Origin: Liopterus haemorrhoidalis
Lineage: Eukaryota; Arthropoda; Insecta; Coleoptera; Dytiscidae
DNA length: 64,000 nucleotides
Direction: 5' to 3'
NCBI GenBank assembly: GCA_963971575.1
Contig: OZ020623.1
Location: forward strand, 14,882,980-14,946,979
Below, in pieces: positions 31,640-43,189 of the stretch (its first letter is position 1; the number at the start of each line of letters is the position of its first letter). Below the pieces are notes generated by a model. That model was not told the origin of the DNA. It saw nothing but the letters and a program-made list of their open reading frames with translations, and searched no databases. A program made the translations under genes and the position numbers.

Positions 31640-32460
31640 TGATGGCAGTGCCAAACTAGTAGAATCCTACCTAGAGGAACGGAAACAGCAAGTGTTAGCT
31701 AAAGACCATAAATCTTATCTCCTGACCGTTAATATAGAGGTCCCACAGGGTTCCATTCTTGGTCCCTTACTGTTCCTCATTTATATTAACGACTTCCCGA
31801 CTTATACGTATCAAACCAGTATACTTTATGCTGACGATATTTCTTTTCAGAAACTTAGTACAGTCTGTAACCAAGGATGTTCTGATGGTGGCATATTATG
31901 CATTATTCCACTCTCACATATCCTACGAGCTCTTAGCATGGGGACATTCTCCTGCTGCAGATAGAATATTCGCTCTACAAAGGCAGGCCATTAGAGTTCT
32001 GACTTCTTCTTCTTACAGAACAGACTGTCGACACAACTTTAAAAAACCAAATATTATGACGCTACCCTCATTATATATTTATAAATCTCAGATACACATG
32101 CACAAAAAACAAATAAGCAATTTCACTTACAATAGTGATCACAATTATCAAACAAGAATTAATTCCAACATATATCCGAATTTTTCAAGTTTGAGTAAAT
32201 CAAGAAATTGTGAGAACTATTTCGGAATTAAATTCATGAATAAATTTCCAAGCAACAAAAAGAACTTAGATTACAATAATTTTAAATCTACAATAAAAAA
32301 AAAATCTTTGCTGAAAATGCATGTTACTCCACAGAGAATTTTCTTATGTATCAATTCTCATATTACTTGTAACTCGTAACTATAATTCTGTATGACTGAC
32401 CTAAAACATGATGTACTCACTATGTAATTAAGTCAATGAACTTATTATTGTTATTATTAT
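31640..32460 (+). pseudogene. CR1/Jockey-like LINE RT remnant, internally deleted
   Basis: The first part has LVESYLEERKQQVLAKD, VPQGSILGPLLFLIYINDFP and ILYADDISF (catalytic YADD). A deletion then joins it, in another frame, to VAYYALFHSHISYELLAWGH, RIFALQRQAIRVLTSSSYRT and a C-terminal tail ending near 32379. The 3' UTR ends in a TTATTATTG run at about 32440-32462. The RT thumb region and the upstream endonuclease are gone. Confidence 0.82.
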
Positions 32461-32462
32461 TA

Positions 32463-32725
32463 CTATCGAATATGCAAGAATTACCCGAATATATCGAGAA
32501 AAATGCACAAAAAGCAACAGAAAGTTTGTTCCCAATTACATCTTAACAGATATATGTAAAAGAATACGAAACCTTTAGACTATGACAATCAAAAACTAAA
32601 GTACTGGCAGTAAATGAGACTAATATTTGTTGAGGGCGTAATGAGAGGGCGTTATGGATTCATAATGATCCGGTTGTTATGCATATGTTTAAATATCTCG
32701 TATCCTAGGCATTATGACCAAAATG
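32463..32725 (+). repeat. Repeat pair with possible tyrosine-recombinase fragment, copy 1
   Basis: It aligns directly with 42055-42310. The shared reading ELPEYIEKNAQKATESL...K..YEKEYEIF resembles the N-terminal core-binding part of insect tyrosine-recombinase-like proteins. It then passes to a shared non-coding block (TTGTTGAGGGCGTAATGASA, GGTTGTTATGCATATGTTTA). Stops are present. The family call is tentative; the duplication itself is clear. Confidence 0.5.
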
Positions 32726-33838
32726 CCATCTTTGTTCTGAATAGATTCTTAACTTCACGATATTTCGGTTTTTCCGACCATTTGATAAACACTCTAAACT
32801 ATTTTCCTTGTCCTCTTTTTCTAGATTTTATCAAAATATATTTATATTCTGAATCAAGAAGGAAATGTTAGATATTTCATTAATATATAAAAACTAGGAT
32901 AGAAAAACAGGGCTACAAATCAAAAGGGTGATGTATAGATGCGAGTCGAAAGATGAAGGAAAAAGTAAATAACGATATAAAATCCAATCCTGAACTTTGC
33001 AGAACATTTTATATTTCATTAACAATTCAAATATTTCATATCATAGGCTAAATATGATAAAGTATTTTTTTTTAAAACTAATTAATGGTTGCCTCAGCTT
33101 CTCAGGCTATTAGCTACCAGATACATATGTTACATATATTAATATTACATATATACATTTGTGTGTGATTGTACATACAGTTTTAACAATATATTATATC
33201 AGTAGTATTTTCATTAAATTGGATAGTTATATTTTTGAGGCTATGTTTATGTCCTTTAAGAATTGGATAACCCGGGATTCTGTGTCCGAGTTGTTGCCTA
33301 GCAGGTCCTTAATTGTAGTTAGTAAGGAGTTTGAGTCTCTTTGCCTTTGGTACTGGTCACACTCTAGGAGGATGTGTTCCACGGTTAGTCTAGTATTGAA
33401 TGTACTGCATATTGGTGGATCGGTTCTCTCAAAGATGTACTTATGGCTGTACATAGTATGGCCAAGTCTCAATCTTGTCAGTTTGACTTGTTCTCTTCTG
33501 TTTGTATGACAATTCCACTGTTTTACAGTATATTTTATCCTGTGGAGGTGATTGGTGTCTACTGTATTTTGCCATGCAATTTTCCATTTTACTTCAATTT
33601 TTCTTCGAATAGAATTCTTTCAGTCATAGCTAGGTACATGCATATCTACTAGTTCGCCATTTACGGCGTCTTTTGCTAGTTGGTCCACTTCTTGGTTGCC
33701 TTCTATCCCTATGTGCGAAGGTACCCACATAAGAATAATTTTATTGCCCCCTCTAATAGCTTCATGGATGGATTCTTGAATCTTCGTTGCGACAGGATTG
33801 GTGGTATGTGATTTCTGGACTGCTTGCATTACACTAAT

Positions 33839-34564
33839 GGCGGGTTGCTAACGTAAGAGTTTTCTCTAACTCAAGTTAAAATCATTTGTTTTTGTATGCT
33901 ACAACAGCGGTTTTTAAACTGTGGTCCGTGGATCCCTGGGGCTTCACGTAGTCATTACCGGGGGTCCGTGAAACAATTTTGACATTAACTTTACATCCCC
34001 CAACTTTTTGTTTTTATTCAGATAACTCACTTAATAAATATCCTTCATGGTCAAGACTTTTGTATTTGTTGTTATCTAACTAGTTATTGACATAACTAAA
34101 CAATAATTAGTAAAAATTTAATTATTTTTATTCAACTGCAAATTATTTACAGAAAACATATTATAATAAGATCTATTTTGACCAAGAAATGTTTGTATCA
34201 GTTTAACGTATTATAATTTGTAACTTTTTTTATTCTTTTTACTACTATTTTTATTAATTTTATGTTTTTCATTTTATATGCTAATAAAAATGTTCCTCTA
34301 TAAATGCACAAGACCATTTATTAAAATAACCAGCGATACATATACCAATATTTATTACAACGTAGTGCCTATGAGATTATTGAGCCAGAAATTAAATCTC
34401 AAGAACGACGTAAAATGCCTAGGGATAGGATGGGGTCCGTAAAAAAAATGTTGTTCAAGAGGGGGTCCTCGGACTACATAAGTTTAAGAACCCCTGTGCT
34501 ACAACATACAAAAACAAATTATTTTAACTTGAGTTAGGGATAATTCTTCCTTTAGCAACCGGCC
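33839..34564. mobile_element. Palindromic foldback element hosting a hAT element
   Basis: Arms of about 60 bp (GGTTGCTAACGTAAGAGTTT...TTTTTGTATG and its complement CATACAAAAACAAA...AGCAACC) lie on either side of the hAT insertion. Without the hAT insertion it is a compact palindrome of about 130 bp. It interrupts the RNase H reading frame between HFDSL and SVMQAV. Confidence 0.85.
33905..34496. mobile_element. 592-bp hAT-type non-autonomous element
   Basis: Ends CAGCGGTTTTTAAACT and AGTTTAAGAACCCCTG are inverted. The 8-bp TGCTACAA is duplicated exactly at 33897-33904 and 34497-34504, at the centre of the host palindrome. It contains no ORF. Confidence 0.93.
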
Positions 34565-34830
34565 ATTAGTGAGTCAAAGTGTATGACGTATGTACGAGGA
34601 TCTTCTGTGTTGTTTTTTACTTCTTCTACTGCCTTCAGGAGACAGAAAGCTTCGGCAGAGAATACACTAGTTACATAGACTAAGTGAAATTTAAATTTTA
34701 TTATCAAAAAGAAGGCCCGCGACAATCTTATTTTCTACTTTGGATCCGTTGGTCATGAAAGGGTGAATATTTTTGGACTATTGATGTATAAGAATTACGG
34801 TAAAGGATAGGATTGGTATTTGATTTGTTA

Positions 34831-35125
34831 AATTTTGTAAGGGAGAGATTAAGTATTGGATTCTTAAGAGGCCAAGAATTAATCTTTAAATAAGTTTCTT
34901 TTTTGCAGTAAGGTTACCGAAATTATCTTTTTATTCTACCTACTCCGTAAATGAGTGTTATTACTCCAACAACACGCATGTAAACGTAAGTTAATGTTTG
35001 AGGTCTACAGCTGTTAAGCGCGTAACACTTACGCAAAGGGCAAAAAGTAACAGTCATTATGAAGGATAAACAGAATATTAAACAATTATTTATTTACTTA
35101 TATTAAAATTAATGGTAATATTTGA
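34831..35125. other. No gene seen
   Basis: No supported feature. Confidence 0.5.
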
Positions 35126-35405
<280 letters not shown>

Positions 35406-35490
35406 CCTGAACTAACATTTAAGAATATAAAATAAACATAGAGGAAAGTGTCCAAAACCGGACCCCTATTTGGTTCTTGATTTAAAAACC

Positions 35491-36177
35491 AGTGGCGAAG
35501 GGAAACCTCCGCTAGAGAAAACCCTCCCATAAAAAAAAATATTTAAAAAAAAATGTAAATTTAAAAAAAAAAAATATATATATATTTAGATAAATCTTCA
35601 AAAATACATCAAATTATGTTCTATACAAATTTTTGTCCAAGGCTTGCTTTACTAGTTACGAATTAATTATTATGACCATGGAAACGTTACATATAAGTAT
35701 GAAAAAATTGAGATAAAAATTTTAAATAATTTTACAAATTTTTTTCAAAATTTTTCGTTTTATCAAAAAACGTCTCAAATAAAAGTTATTAGTTATTGCA
35801 TTTATAGTAACTTTTGTTCAATAAATTTTTTCGAAATATTTTTCTGTTGCTAAATATTCGCAAAAATCGACAAGAGTAAACTCCCATTTCTAGTCAACCG
35901 ATTTTCATAAAAAACAATAGGGTTCTTCCCATTTAATAGGAGAATTTTTTAGTACCAGAACGAACTCTTTAAGTTAAACCGTTTTTGAGTTATCGTGTAT
36001 ACACACAGACACACAGACACACAGACACACAGACACACACATACACATACGGACGGCACTTCGAAAATAGGTTTTTTGGATTCCCTGGACCATGAAACGT
36101 GGTCATCCGTCAAAATCTCGACATCGAAAATTTTCGCGATTACAATACTTGCCCCTTATATATTAAGGTCGGGCAAG
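35491..36177 (+). repeat. Interspersed repeat family M1, copy 2 (uninterrupted)
   Basis: It begins CCAGTGGCGAAGGGA and contains AGTAAACTCCCATTTCTAGT, CAATAGGGTTCTTCCCATTT, an ACAGACAC microsatellite (36001-36045) and GACGGCACTTCGAAAATAGG. It ends with a hairpin, ACTTGCCCCTTATATATTAA...GGGCAAGT. It shows the empty site of the hAT element at 24996. Confidence 0.88.
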
Positions 36178-36830
36178 TAAAAATAGAAAATAGTAAAAAA
36201 TTATGTTTTAAAAGCATGTAATATTTACTTTATTATGTTATGCACTCTACGAATAACACTCATTATATTCATATTCATCGATACTTGATATATTCATTGA
36301 AGGATTTTCTTTTGAATAAAAAAAAGAGGTTTTTTATTGAAAAATAAAGTTATACGGAAACTTTACAACTGAACCCAATAATATTAAGTCTATTGTTAAT
36401 TTGGGTTAGCTATTATTTGGTATTACACTTTAAAACTATTCATTTTTACAGTAGAATTATTATTTGTTGTTTTAAATATCGGAGCTTTATTTAATGACAC
36501 TTTAATAAACAGTTTTATTATTTAAAATTCAATTTATTTTGACTATTAACAAATTATTTACCAACGAACGTTCAACGAAACAAAATAGAAAAATAAATAT
36601 TTTAAATGTTTACATATTCATAAAAAAATTTAAACAAATTTCAGTTTTCAGTTTATAAAACATAGTAATACGTTTATATATATAATTAAGTTTATAGTTT
36701 ATATTATATTTAGTTTGTCAAATTAAATATTACAATTTAAGGTACACATATTTACATGTACATACATACAATTACCTCTTACAAACTGAACTTGATAGAA
36801 AAGGATAGAACATTTATTTAGAGCAGTGGT
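36178..36830. other. No gene seen; AT-rich intron sequence
   Basis: No supported feature. Confidence 0.5.
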
Positions 36831-37126
36831 TCTTAATAGGTGTTCCGCCAAAATTTGAAAACCAGTGAAAAATTAAGAGGGTTATTAAGACGAAAAAAAA
36901 AAAAAACGAAAGCGAAAAAGCATAAGTCATAAGGGCTAAAAGTTGCTCTGGACCCCTAGAATTGCTTGGAAAAAAATATATTTTAGAAGTGAGGACCTTT
37001 TTTGTTTAGGTCATCATTTGTATTTTCATATGTAAACGATAAAAAAATATTTCCTGCCCCTTCTCCCAAGTTTTACTCCAAATTTTTTTGCCCCCCCCCA
37101 GATTTTAAGAGGTAGCGCCGCTACTG
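36831..37126. repeat. Fragment of a CAG-ended repeat family
   Basis: It begins CAGTGGTTCTTAATAGG, a hAT-type end. It contains AGAAGTGAGGACCTTTTTTG, which also occurs near 53170 and, diverged, at 58940, and ends GCGCCGCTACTG. No matching target duplication was found. Confidence 0.45.
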
Positions 37127-37679
37127 GTACTGGTTATATACCTACGTATGATTTCTATAAGGAATCGTACTCTGAAAATGAAATTTTCCGAAATAACAGT
37201 TGAAGAATTTTGGATTTTTGTTCAAACCGAGGTAAAACTATTTATGAGAAAACAATTAAAATGTTATTACAATTTTTCAACATTAATGTATATTAAGACA
37301 AAGAGACGTGAAAGGCTGACAAATATATAAGAGGAAATGAGAGTAGCTATTTCACACATAAGACTAGATATTGAAAACATATGTAAAAGTCATCAGGCCC
37401 AAATATCCTATTAAATAGGTTTTGATAATTTTCTTCTTTTTATTTCATTTACTGATTGTTATTTGCAAGTAATGTTACATGATTTATATGAAAACTGTTA
37501 TATAAGCGATTTTTAATATATTATGCAATATAAAAAATTTACAGGGTGTTTTCTTATTTCTTTTTTAATGGATGATACTACAGGTCAAAACAAGGCGAAA
37601 AACATTAAAACACCTTAGTAAAAGTTTTATAATAAAAGATATTTTAAGTTTTTTTTTTTTTTATATTAGGCAATAATAA

Positions 37680-39215
37680 GGGAGTAATTTAAATTTGTAA
37701 TTTTTGGGGGTTTTCCGCCATATCTGTCCAAATATATATCCAATCAAAAAAATGCATTTAGATAAAAGATTTGTCTTCTTATTCTTAACAATATTTATAA
37801 TATAAATTTATCCTGTTAAAATTTAAATTACTCTCTTATTGAATTAACAGCAAAAACTAATATATTATCTGTCTCAATTTGAAATACGAAACTAAGAGGA
37901 AAATTTCATTTTTTATGTTGTCTATTTAAAATATCATCTTAGGGTGGTACTGCTGAAATGGCACCTTTCAAAATATTTGACAATTCATATTTGACATTAA
38001 ATTATATGTCAATTTATTTTTTTAATTGAAAAGTATTTTTATGCTACCAAAATAAGAACATAACATCAGAAAATATGCATAAGAGACAACAATTAGATAA
38101 ATATACAAAAAGACACATATATGTATAACATATATATGGAAAACTTTTAGAAAAAAAATGGAACAAAATTAAAAATAAGCGAAATTATAGACCTTGTGGC
38201 AGATATTTTTGCAGTAAATCTTGATGTCCTTTTTGTTGTGAAATATAAAATAATTTACCCATTTCAATTTCTTTAGATTTCTGAAGGAGAAGTAAGAAAA
38301 ATTTTAAATGAAAGTATTGAAAATTTAAGACCGACGAACATGGGAAGAGGTAATAATAAGAAAACAGATAGAACCACAGACTACATGTTTCGGAAAGATT
38401 TGCAGAGAAAAATTTGGGATTTACATTCAAAAAATGAATATTTTTGTTTAAATATGTTATTAAATTTTGCAAAACAAGAATGAGATTTTAAGGGCAGCAC
38501 AATAAAATGATAAATTATTATTATATAATATGTATTTTTGTTTTTTATATTTTATCACGATATTTCATTGATAATCGTAATATTTTTTTACTATTATACG
38601 AGTAATACTCGAAAGTTTGATGAAATAAATATTAATATATACATTCAAAATATTTGACATGTCAATCACAATTTTGACATGTCAATTTAGTAATAACCTC
38701 AATATGATGAAACTTAACCATACTTATAAAAGCCAGATTTACAAGTTCACATGATTCTACAAAAGTCTATTTACACCACAACAGTCACTAAAGTAACCAG
38801 GTCTATCATAGTTTCGTATTACAAATTGAGACAGATTATATAAGCAGTTCACTTTTGTAAGAACACGCTAGATCTGGTTATTTTGGTTACTTTTATGGTG
38901 TGTTACTGACTTTAATTGTCAATTAAAAATATTCCTTACGCTGTAAAACCGACTTTAGGTTGATAAGGTTATGATCATTATAATTAAAATATGATTTTTC
39001 ATTATGACATATATCAAAAGTGACATTTTTTAATACCAACATGACTTACAGCTTCAAAGGTGCAAACTATTGAAAACAAAATTCCCTCTTAGTTTGTTCT
39101 TACAAAAGTGAACAGCTTATAATAACAAATATTGTTAAGAATAAGAATCTTTTATCTAAATGCATGTTTCGATTGGATAAATATTTGGAAAAACCCTAAA
39201 AATTAAAAACTCGTG
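37680..39215. repeat. Large imperfect inverted repeat
   Basis: TGCATTTAGATAAAAGAT...TTCTTATTCTTAACAATATT at about 37750-37810 returns inverted at 39125-39190. A second pair, ATCTGTCTCAATTTGAAATA (37868) and GTATTACAAATTGAGACAGA (38816), is also inverted. CACTTTTGTAAGAACA (38851) and TGTTCTTACAAAAGTGAA (39099) form a further inverted pair. Several palindromic elements may be layered here. No ORF. Confidence 0.55.
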
Positions 39216-40157
39216 TATTTTTATTTGTAAGTTTATTATAAATTTTACACCTAAACGGACAGTTTAATTGTCAAACAGAAAAAAATGACAGGTGTCATTT
39301 AAAAAGAATTGTCAGTTTCATAAAATTATTAAAAGTTAGTTAACCAGGAGTGTAAAATTATTTGAAAAACAATCATGGTAAAATTTTTGGATAATTGTAG
39401 TTAACTTTAACTGGTAGTTGCCTACCCGCAGACTTAACTACCGATTGAGAAACTAGCCAAAGGGTCATTTTATAAAATGTAAAAATAGTTCTTTAACTAA
39501 ATAGTAATATTTTCTTTAAAAATAATCTTTCAAAACTTTAAAACACTTGAAGTTTCAATACTTTAAAGTTTTAGAAGTCTGAATTTAAACACTCCTTCGA
39601 CAAAATAATATTTTATAAAATAAAGGTATTATTCTTCCATTTCCTGGTCTGGAATACTGATAATTTCGTTGGCCAGAGATCTTTCCAGAACCGGAAGTGG
39701 AGACCGGATAGATGAAAAGTACCGGAAATGAACTTGAAATAGCTTTAGAGATCAATCTCTAAAAATAAGCTACCATTGAATTGAGATTTAACCAAAAGTT
39801 AGAGCTTATGAACAGAAATTGCGGTATAATTTTTCATAATTATTGTAAAATTATAAATGATTGATAAATTGCCAATCTATATTAAACAAATTGGAGGCTA
39901 TATCTGTTTATTTTTACTTTTTCTTCCTCCTATTTGGTTTCTACACGATTATAAGACGACTAGTGGCCGATGGGTTTGTGGCCCGCTAAAGAAAATATAC
40001 AAGAGGATGATTTTTTTTATAATAAAATAGAAATATATACTCAATTTGATTATTTGGTAAGTATAACATCTGCTTCTGAAAGAATTTTTCAAATTTGTTC
40101 ATTAAATTGCTTTTGCGACACACCAGGGGGAAGCGCCTCCCCGGTTGGGTAACACTG
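39216..40157. other. No gene seen; AT-rich intron sequence
   Basis: No supported feature apart from short LINE-like flanks near 40100-40157. Confidence 0.5.
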
Positions 40158-40475
40158 ATATCAAATCAAATCAAATCATTTTTATTGAAGCTGATTGTAC
40201 ATTTAGTATACAGTAACTTACATCAAGTAAAAACAACAATAACATGTTTCAAAATTTGCGACACTAATCGCATCTACAAATTCAGAGACGCTATAAAACG
40301 CTCCTTCAAGCAGTATTATTTTTAGGCCTCTTTTGAATTTCACATTGCATCTATTTCTGAGCACAGCAGACAGGGCATTATAGAGATTACCGATACCTGC
40401 AATTAAGGGTAGATTTTTAGATGCACTATATCTGTGCCTAGGAATGGTAAAACGTTCTCTGTTCCTAGTATTGTA

Positions 40476-41735
40476 CAACGTATCCGAGGGGCGCGGGGGT
40501 TATGTCAATCGGTAGCCTGGCTCTTGGGAATTCAGTCGCTATGGAGCGTTTCTCGGGAGCAGACCGCGCGTTATGCGTGCGAGAGTTTTACAAAAACGGT
40601 GATTCGGCGACTGTAGCGCGTAGAAAATTCTGCAGTATTCGAGGTTTTCGCCACTTAAATGATGCGCCAAGCATTCCTCTCATTCGACATTGGGTTAAAA
40701 AGTTTGAAGAGACTAATACAACGCTGGATAAATCAAAATCCGGGCGACCTAGGTCATCAAGAACGGTAGAAAACGTGGAGAATGTTAATCAGTCTATTCG
40801 TGACGACCCGAACCTTTCAATTCGGAAGCGTGCAAGTGCTTTAAATGTGCATAGATCATCATTACATCGCATTATGCACAAAGACCTAAAGCTGCACCCC
40901 TACAAAATTCAATTTGTGCAAGAATTAAAGCCCCAAGATGCCAGTCAGAGGCTTAATTTCGTAAATCAGGTGATTGAGCGATTTTCAACGTTTACCAATA
41001 TTTTGTTTTTGGATGAAGCTCATTTTCATCTTAATGGCCACGTAAATAAGCAGAACTGCCGCTATTGGAGTGCAACGAATCCGAAACGCAAACATCAGAA
41101 ACCCCTACATTCGCCTAAATTGACCGTATGGGCTGCGATGTCGGCGCGAGGAATTATCGGCCCTTACTTTTTTGAAGACGAAAGGGGGCGTGCAGTTACA
41201 GTGAATTCAGAGCGTTATGTGGAGATGTTAGACAACTTCTTGGTACCTGAACTGCAAAACTTTCCTGGCTATAACCAAAGAACATGGTTCCAACAGGACG
41301 GAGCAACTTCACACACGTCCAATATGTCTCTGCCACGTGTTCGTGAAATTTTCTCAGGCAAATTGATCTCCCGGAGAGGTGACATAAATTGGCCTCCACG
41401 CAGTCCAGATTTAACCCCTATGGACTTTTTCCTATGGGGTTATCTTAAATCTAAAGTTTACGCCAATAAACCGACTTCACTGGCGCATTTGAAAGAAAAT
41501 ATCCGTCACGAAATGGCAGCCATCCCTCAGTCCACCTGCCGAGACGTCATAAGTAATTTTACTGTTCGATTAAATGAGTGCCGAGAACGCGAGGGTCTAC
41601 ATTTAGACGATATTATTTTTAAGAAATAAATCCCCTAAAAGTGTATTTTAATAATTAATAAACATTTTTTCTATATACGGCTTACTTTTTTTTTAATCGA
41701 TCCACTAAATATAAAATTTCTTTTGAGACACTTTG
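40476..41735 (+). mobile_element. DD41D (rosa-like) mariner, copy 2, lacking its 5' inverted repeat
   Basis: The right end carries the inverted repeat (CTTTTGAGACACTTTG, one change) and a TA (41736-41737). A TA also precedes the left edge (40474-40475). At the left, CAA is followed directly by CGTATCCGAGGGGCG, which lies about 50 bp inside copy 1, so the 5' repeat was lost by a small deletion, apparently at a CAA microhomology. It splits the LINE at 40158-42005. Confidence 0.9.
40541..41629 (+). CDS. Intact DD41D (rosa-like) mariner transposase
   Basis: An uninterrupted 362-residue reading from MERFSGADRALCVREF; an upstream in-frame Met (40502) lies in the 5' UTR of the other copies and is unlikely to be the start. 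Residues 1-120 form the paired HTH DNA-binding region (VREFYKNGDSATVARRKFCS; IRKRASALNVHRSSLHRIMH). The catalytic triad is Asp158 (FLDEAHFH), Asp253 (WFQQDGATSHTS) and Asp295 (SPDLTPMDFF), with 41 residues between the last two. It ends GLHLDDIIFKK. Family enzymes cut and paste at TA. The gene could still make transposase in trans, although this copy has lost one end and is probably itself immobile. Confidence 0.93.
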   Translation: MERFSGADRALCVREFYKNGDSATVARRKFCSIRGFRHLNDAPSIPLIRHWVKKFEETNTTLDKSKSGRPRSSRTVENVENVNQSIRDDPNLSIRKRASALNVHRSSLHRIMHKDLKLHPYKIQFVQELKPQDASQRLNFVNQVIERFSTFTNILFLDEAHFHLNGHVNKQNCRYWSATNPKRKHQKPLHSPKLTVWAAMSARGIIGPYFFEDERGRAVTVNSERYVEMLDNFLVPELQNFPGYNQRTWFQQDGATSHTSNMSLPRVREIFSGKLISRRGDINWPPRSPDLTPMDFFLWGYLKSKVYANKPTSLAHLKENIRHEMAAIPQSTCRDVISNFTVRLNECREREGLHLDDIIFKK

Positions 41736-42054
41736 TACTTATGAATCTGACTGTACCTTAGTAGGTCGTTTTCATTGGTCTTTATATACATTAGTATATG
41801 TAATATATACAGAGACGGGACTGTCTTGAGATGTGCGCGGCGAAACTTGGGCTAAAGACCTGATGGCTCGTTTTTGAATTATAAAAATTCTTTGTCAGCC
41901 AGTTGACGCACCCCACATCTCAATGCCATAGCTAATGGCAGATTGAAAAAAGGAAAAGTACGCAATTCTGACAATCTCCGTGGACACCGTTAGCATCAGT
42001 CGTTTTAATATAAATACAACACAATTAAGTAGGAACATTTAAGTAATTTTACAA

Positions 42055-42310
42055 TCACAATGAATATGTAAGAATTATCCCAATATATCGAGACAAATGC
42101 ACAAAAAGCAACAGAAAGTTTACCTCTTAAATCTAAACAGAAATATGAAAAAGAATACGAAATTTTTAGACCATGGCAATAAAAAAATATGGTACTGGCC
42201 GTAAATGAAAATATTTGTTGAGGGCGTAATGACAGGGCGTTATGGAATCATAATGCTCCGGTTGTTATGCATATGTTTAAATATCTCGTATCCTAGGCAC
42301 TATTACCAAA
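42055..42310 (+). repeat. Repeat pair with possible tyrosine-recombinase fragment, copy 2
   Basis: Direct repeat of 32463-32725. The reading NAQKATESLPLKSKQKYEKE (with one frame slip) and YEIFRPWQ is clearer here. It then enters the same non-coding block (TTGTTGAGGGCGTAATGACA). The two copies share the same coding/non-coding junction. Confidence 0.5.
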
Positions 42311-43086
42311 AAAAAGCGAAGTGAAATATAAATGTGTTTTACAGCAAAATGCAAGCTTGGTCTGGTGAACAAACAAATTCTATGGTGACGATATGGTACT
42401 CTACAAATGCTATTAACTTAACCATAAATATTCAACAAACCCTCTTACATCAAAGTATCACTTATAATTCATATCATGTAAACTTTGTAAAAAAAAAATG
42501 TCCAACCCTTAAAAGTTTACTTTTGATTAAAATATTTTTACATTGATTTATTTCTAAGTTAAAGTCATCTGAAATTTTGATGAAACACTATTAAATTTTG
42601 CAAGTTGAGAAAAGTTTTCTTCTTCAGACACCTGACACTGTAATTACATTTTACCAATCTCTTTCAGAATAACGTAAAAAGAAAATAAAATAAAAAAACA
42701 TTTTTAATATCACACAAACTTATTTCGTATTTCCTACTCTTACTTTATTTGTATTGTAATACTTTGAATTCAAAACTGCAGAGTTGGCAATATGTCATTC
42801 GCAACTTATATTTTATAGTGTTGAAGTTTTCAACAAAATTTCATATAAGCTGCTAAATTATTTTGAGCTTGCAAATTTTAATATACTACTCTTGAAAGAT
42901 GGATAACTATGAGTAAAATTAAGTTCTTTGTTCAATTCGTTTAGCCCTCTCTTCAAAACAAAACTGCTCATGAGAAGAAAATGAACTATGAGATTTTTGT
43001 GAAGATTATTACTTGTCCCGCTCAGCTTTACTCGAGGATAACTGGTTGATATTGACCAATTTATTTAGGTTTTTTACGGATCGCCA
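42311..43086. other. No gene seen; AT-rich intron sequence
   Basis: No supported feature. Confidence 0.5.
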
Positions 43087-43126
43087 ACAGTGTTATATGT
43101 TGGCGATCGCCAACATATAACACTGT
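43087..43126. repeat. Perfect 40-bp palindrome
   Basis: ACAGTGTTATATGTTGGCGA and its exact complement meet at a central GATC. TGTGATTATACCGATT is then repeated twice downstream (43126-43163). Confidence 0.95.
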
Positions 43127-43189
43127 GATTATACCGATTGTGATAACGTTGTGATTATACCGATTTTGAAATTTTGAGATTTCGAAGGA

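Larger units (their letters stand above)
33064..34830 (-). pseudogene. LINE RNase H and C-terminal region, interrupted
   Basis: Minus-strand pieces in order: FMTNGSKVENKIVAGLLFDN (TDGS motif with Asp changed to Asn), SVFSAEAFCLLKAVEEV, YVIHFDSL [insertion 33839-34564] ISVMQAVQKSH, IILMWVPSHIGIEGNQEVDQ, LAKDAV, then RLRLGHTMYSHKYI, LTVEHILLECDQYQRQRDSN to the end at SKI. It is the RNase H domain and tail of an I/R1/Jockey-group LINE. The 3' UTR ends in a T-run at about 33064-33073 (poly(A) on its strand). Confidence 0.82.
40158..42005 (-). pseudogene. CR1/Jockey-like LINE RT C-terminus, split by a DD41D element
   Basis: Minus-strand pieces: VRIAYFSFFQSAISYGIEMWGA (41.9 kb; shown with extra context, core SFFQSAISYGIEMWG), then, after the DD41D insertion, YNTRNRERFTIPRHRY, LPLIAGIGNLYNALSAVLRN and KRGLKIILLEGAFYSVSEFV. 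The 3' end has AATAAAAATGATTT and a TGATT repeat (40160-40178), typical of CR1-group tails. Frameshifts occur in the upstream part. Confidence 0.75.
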
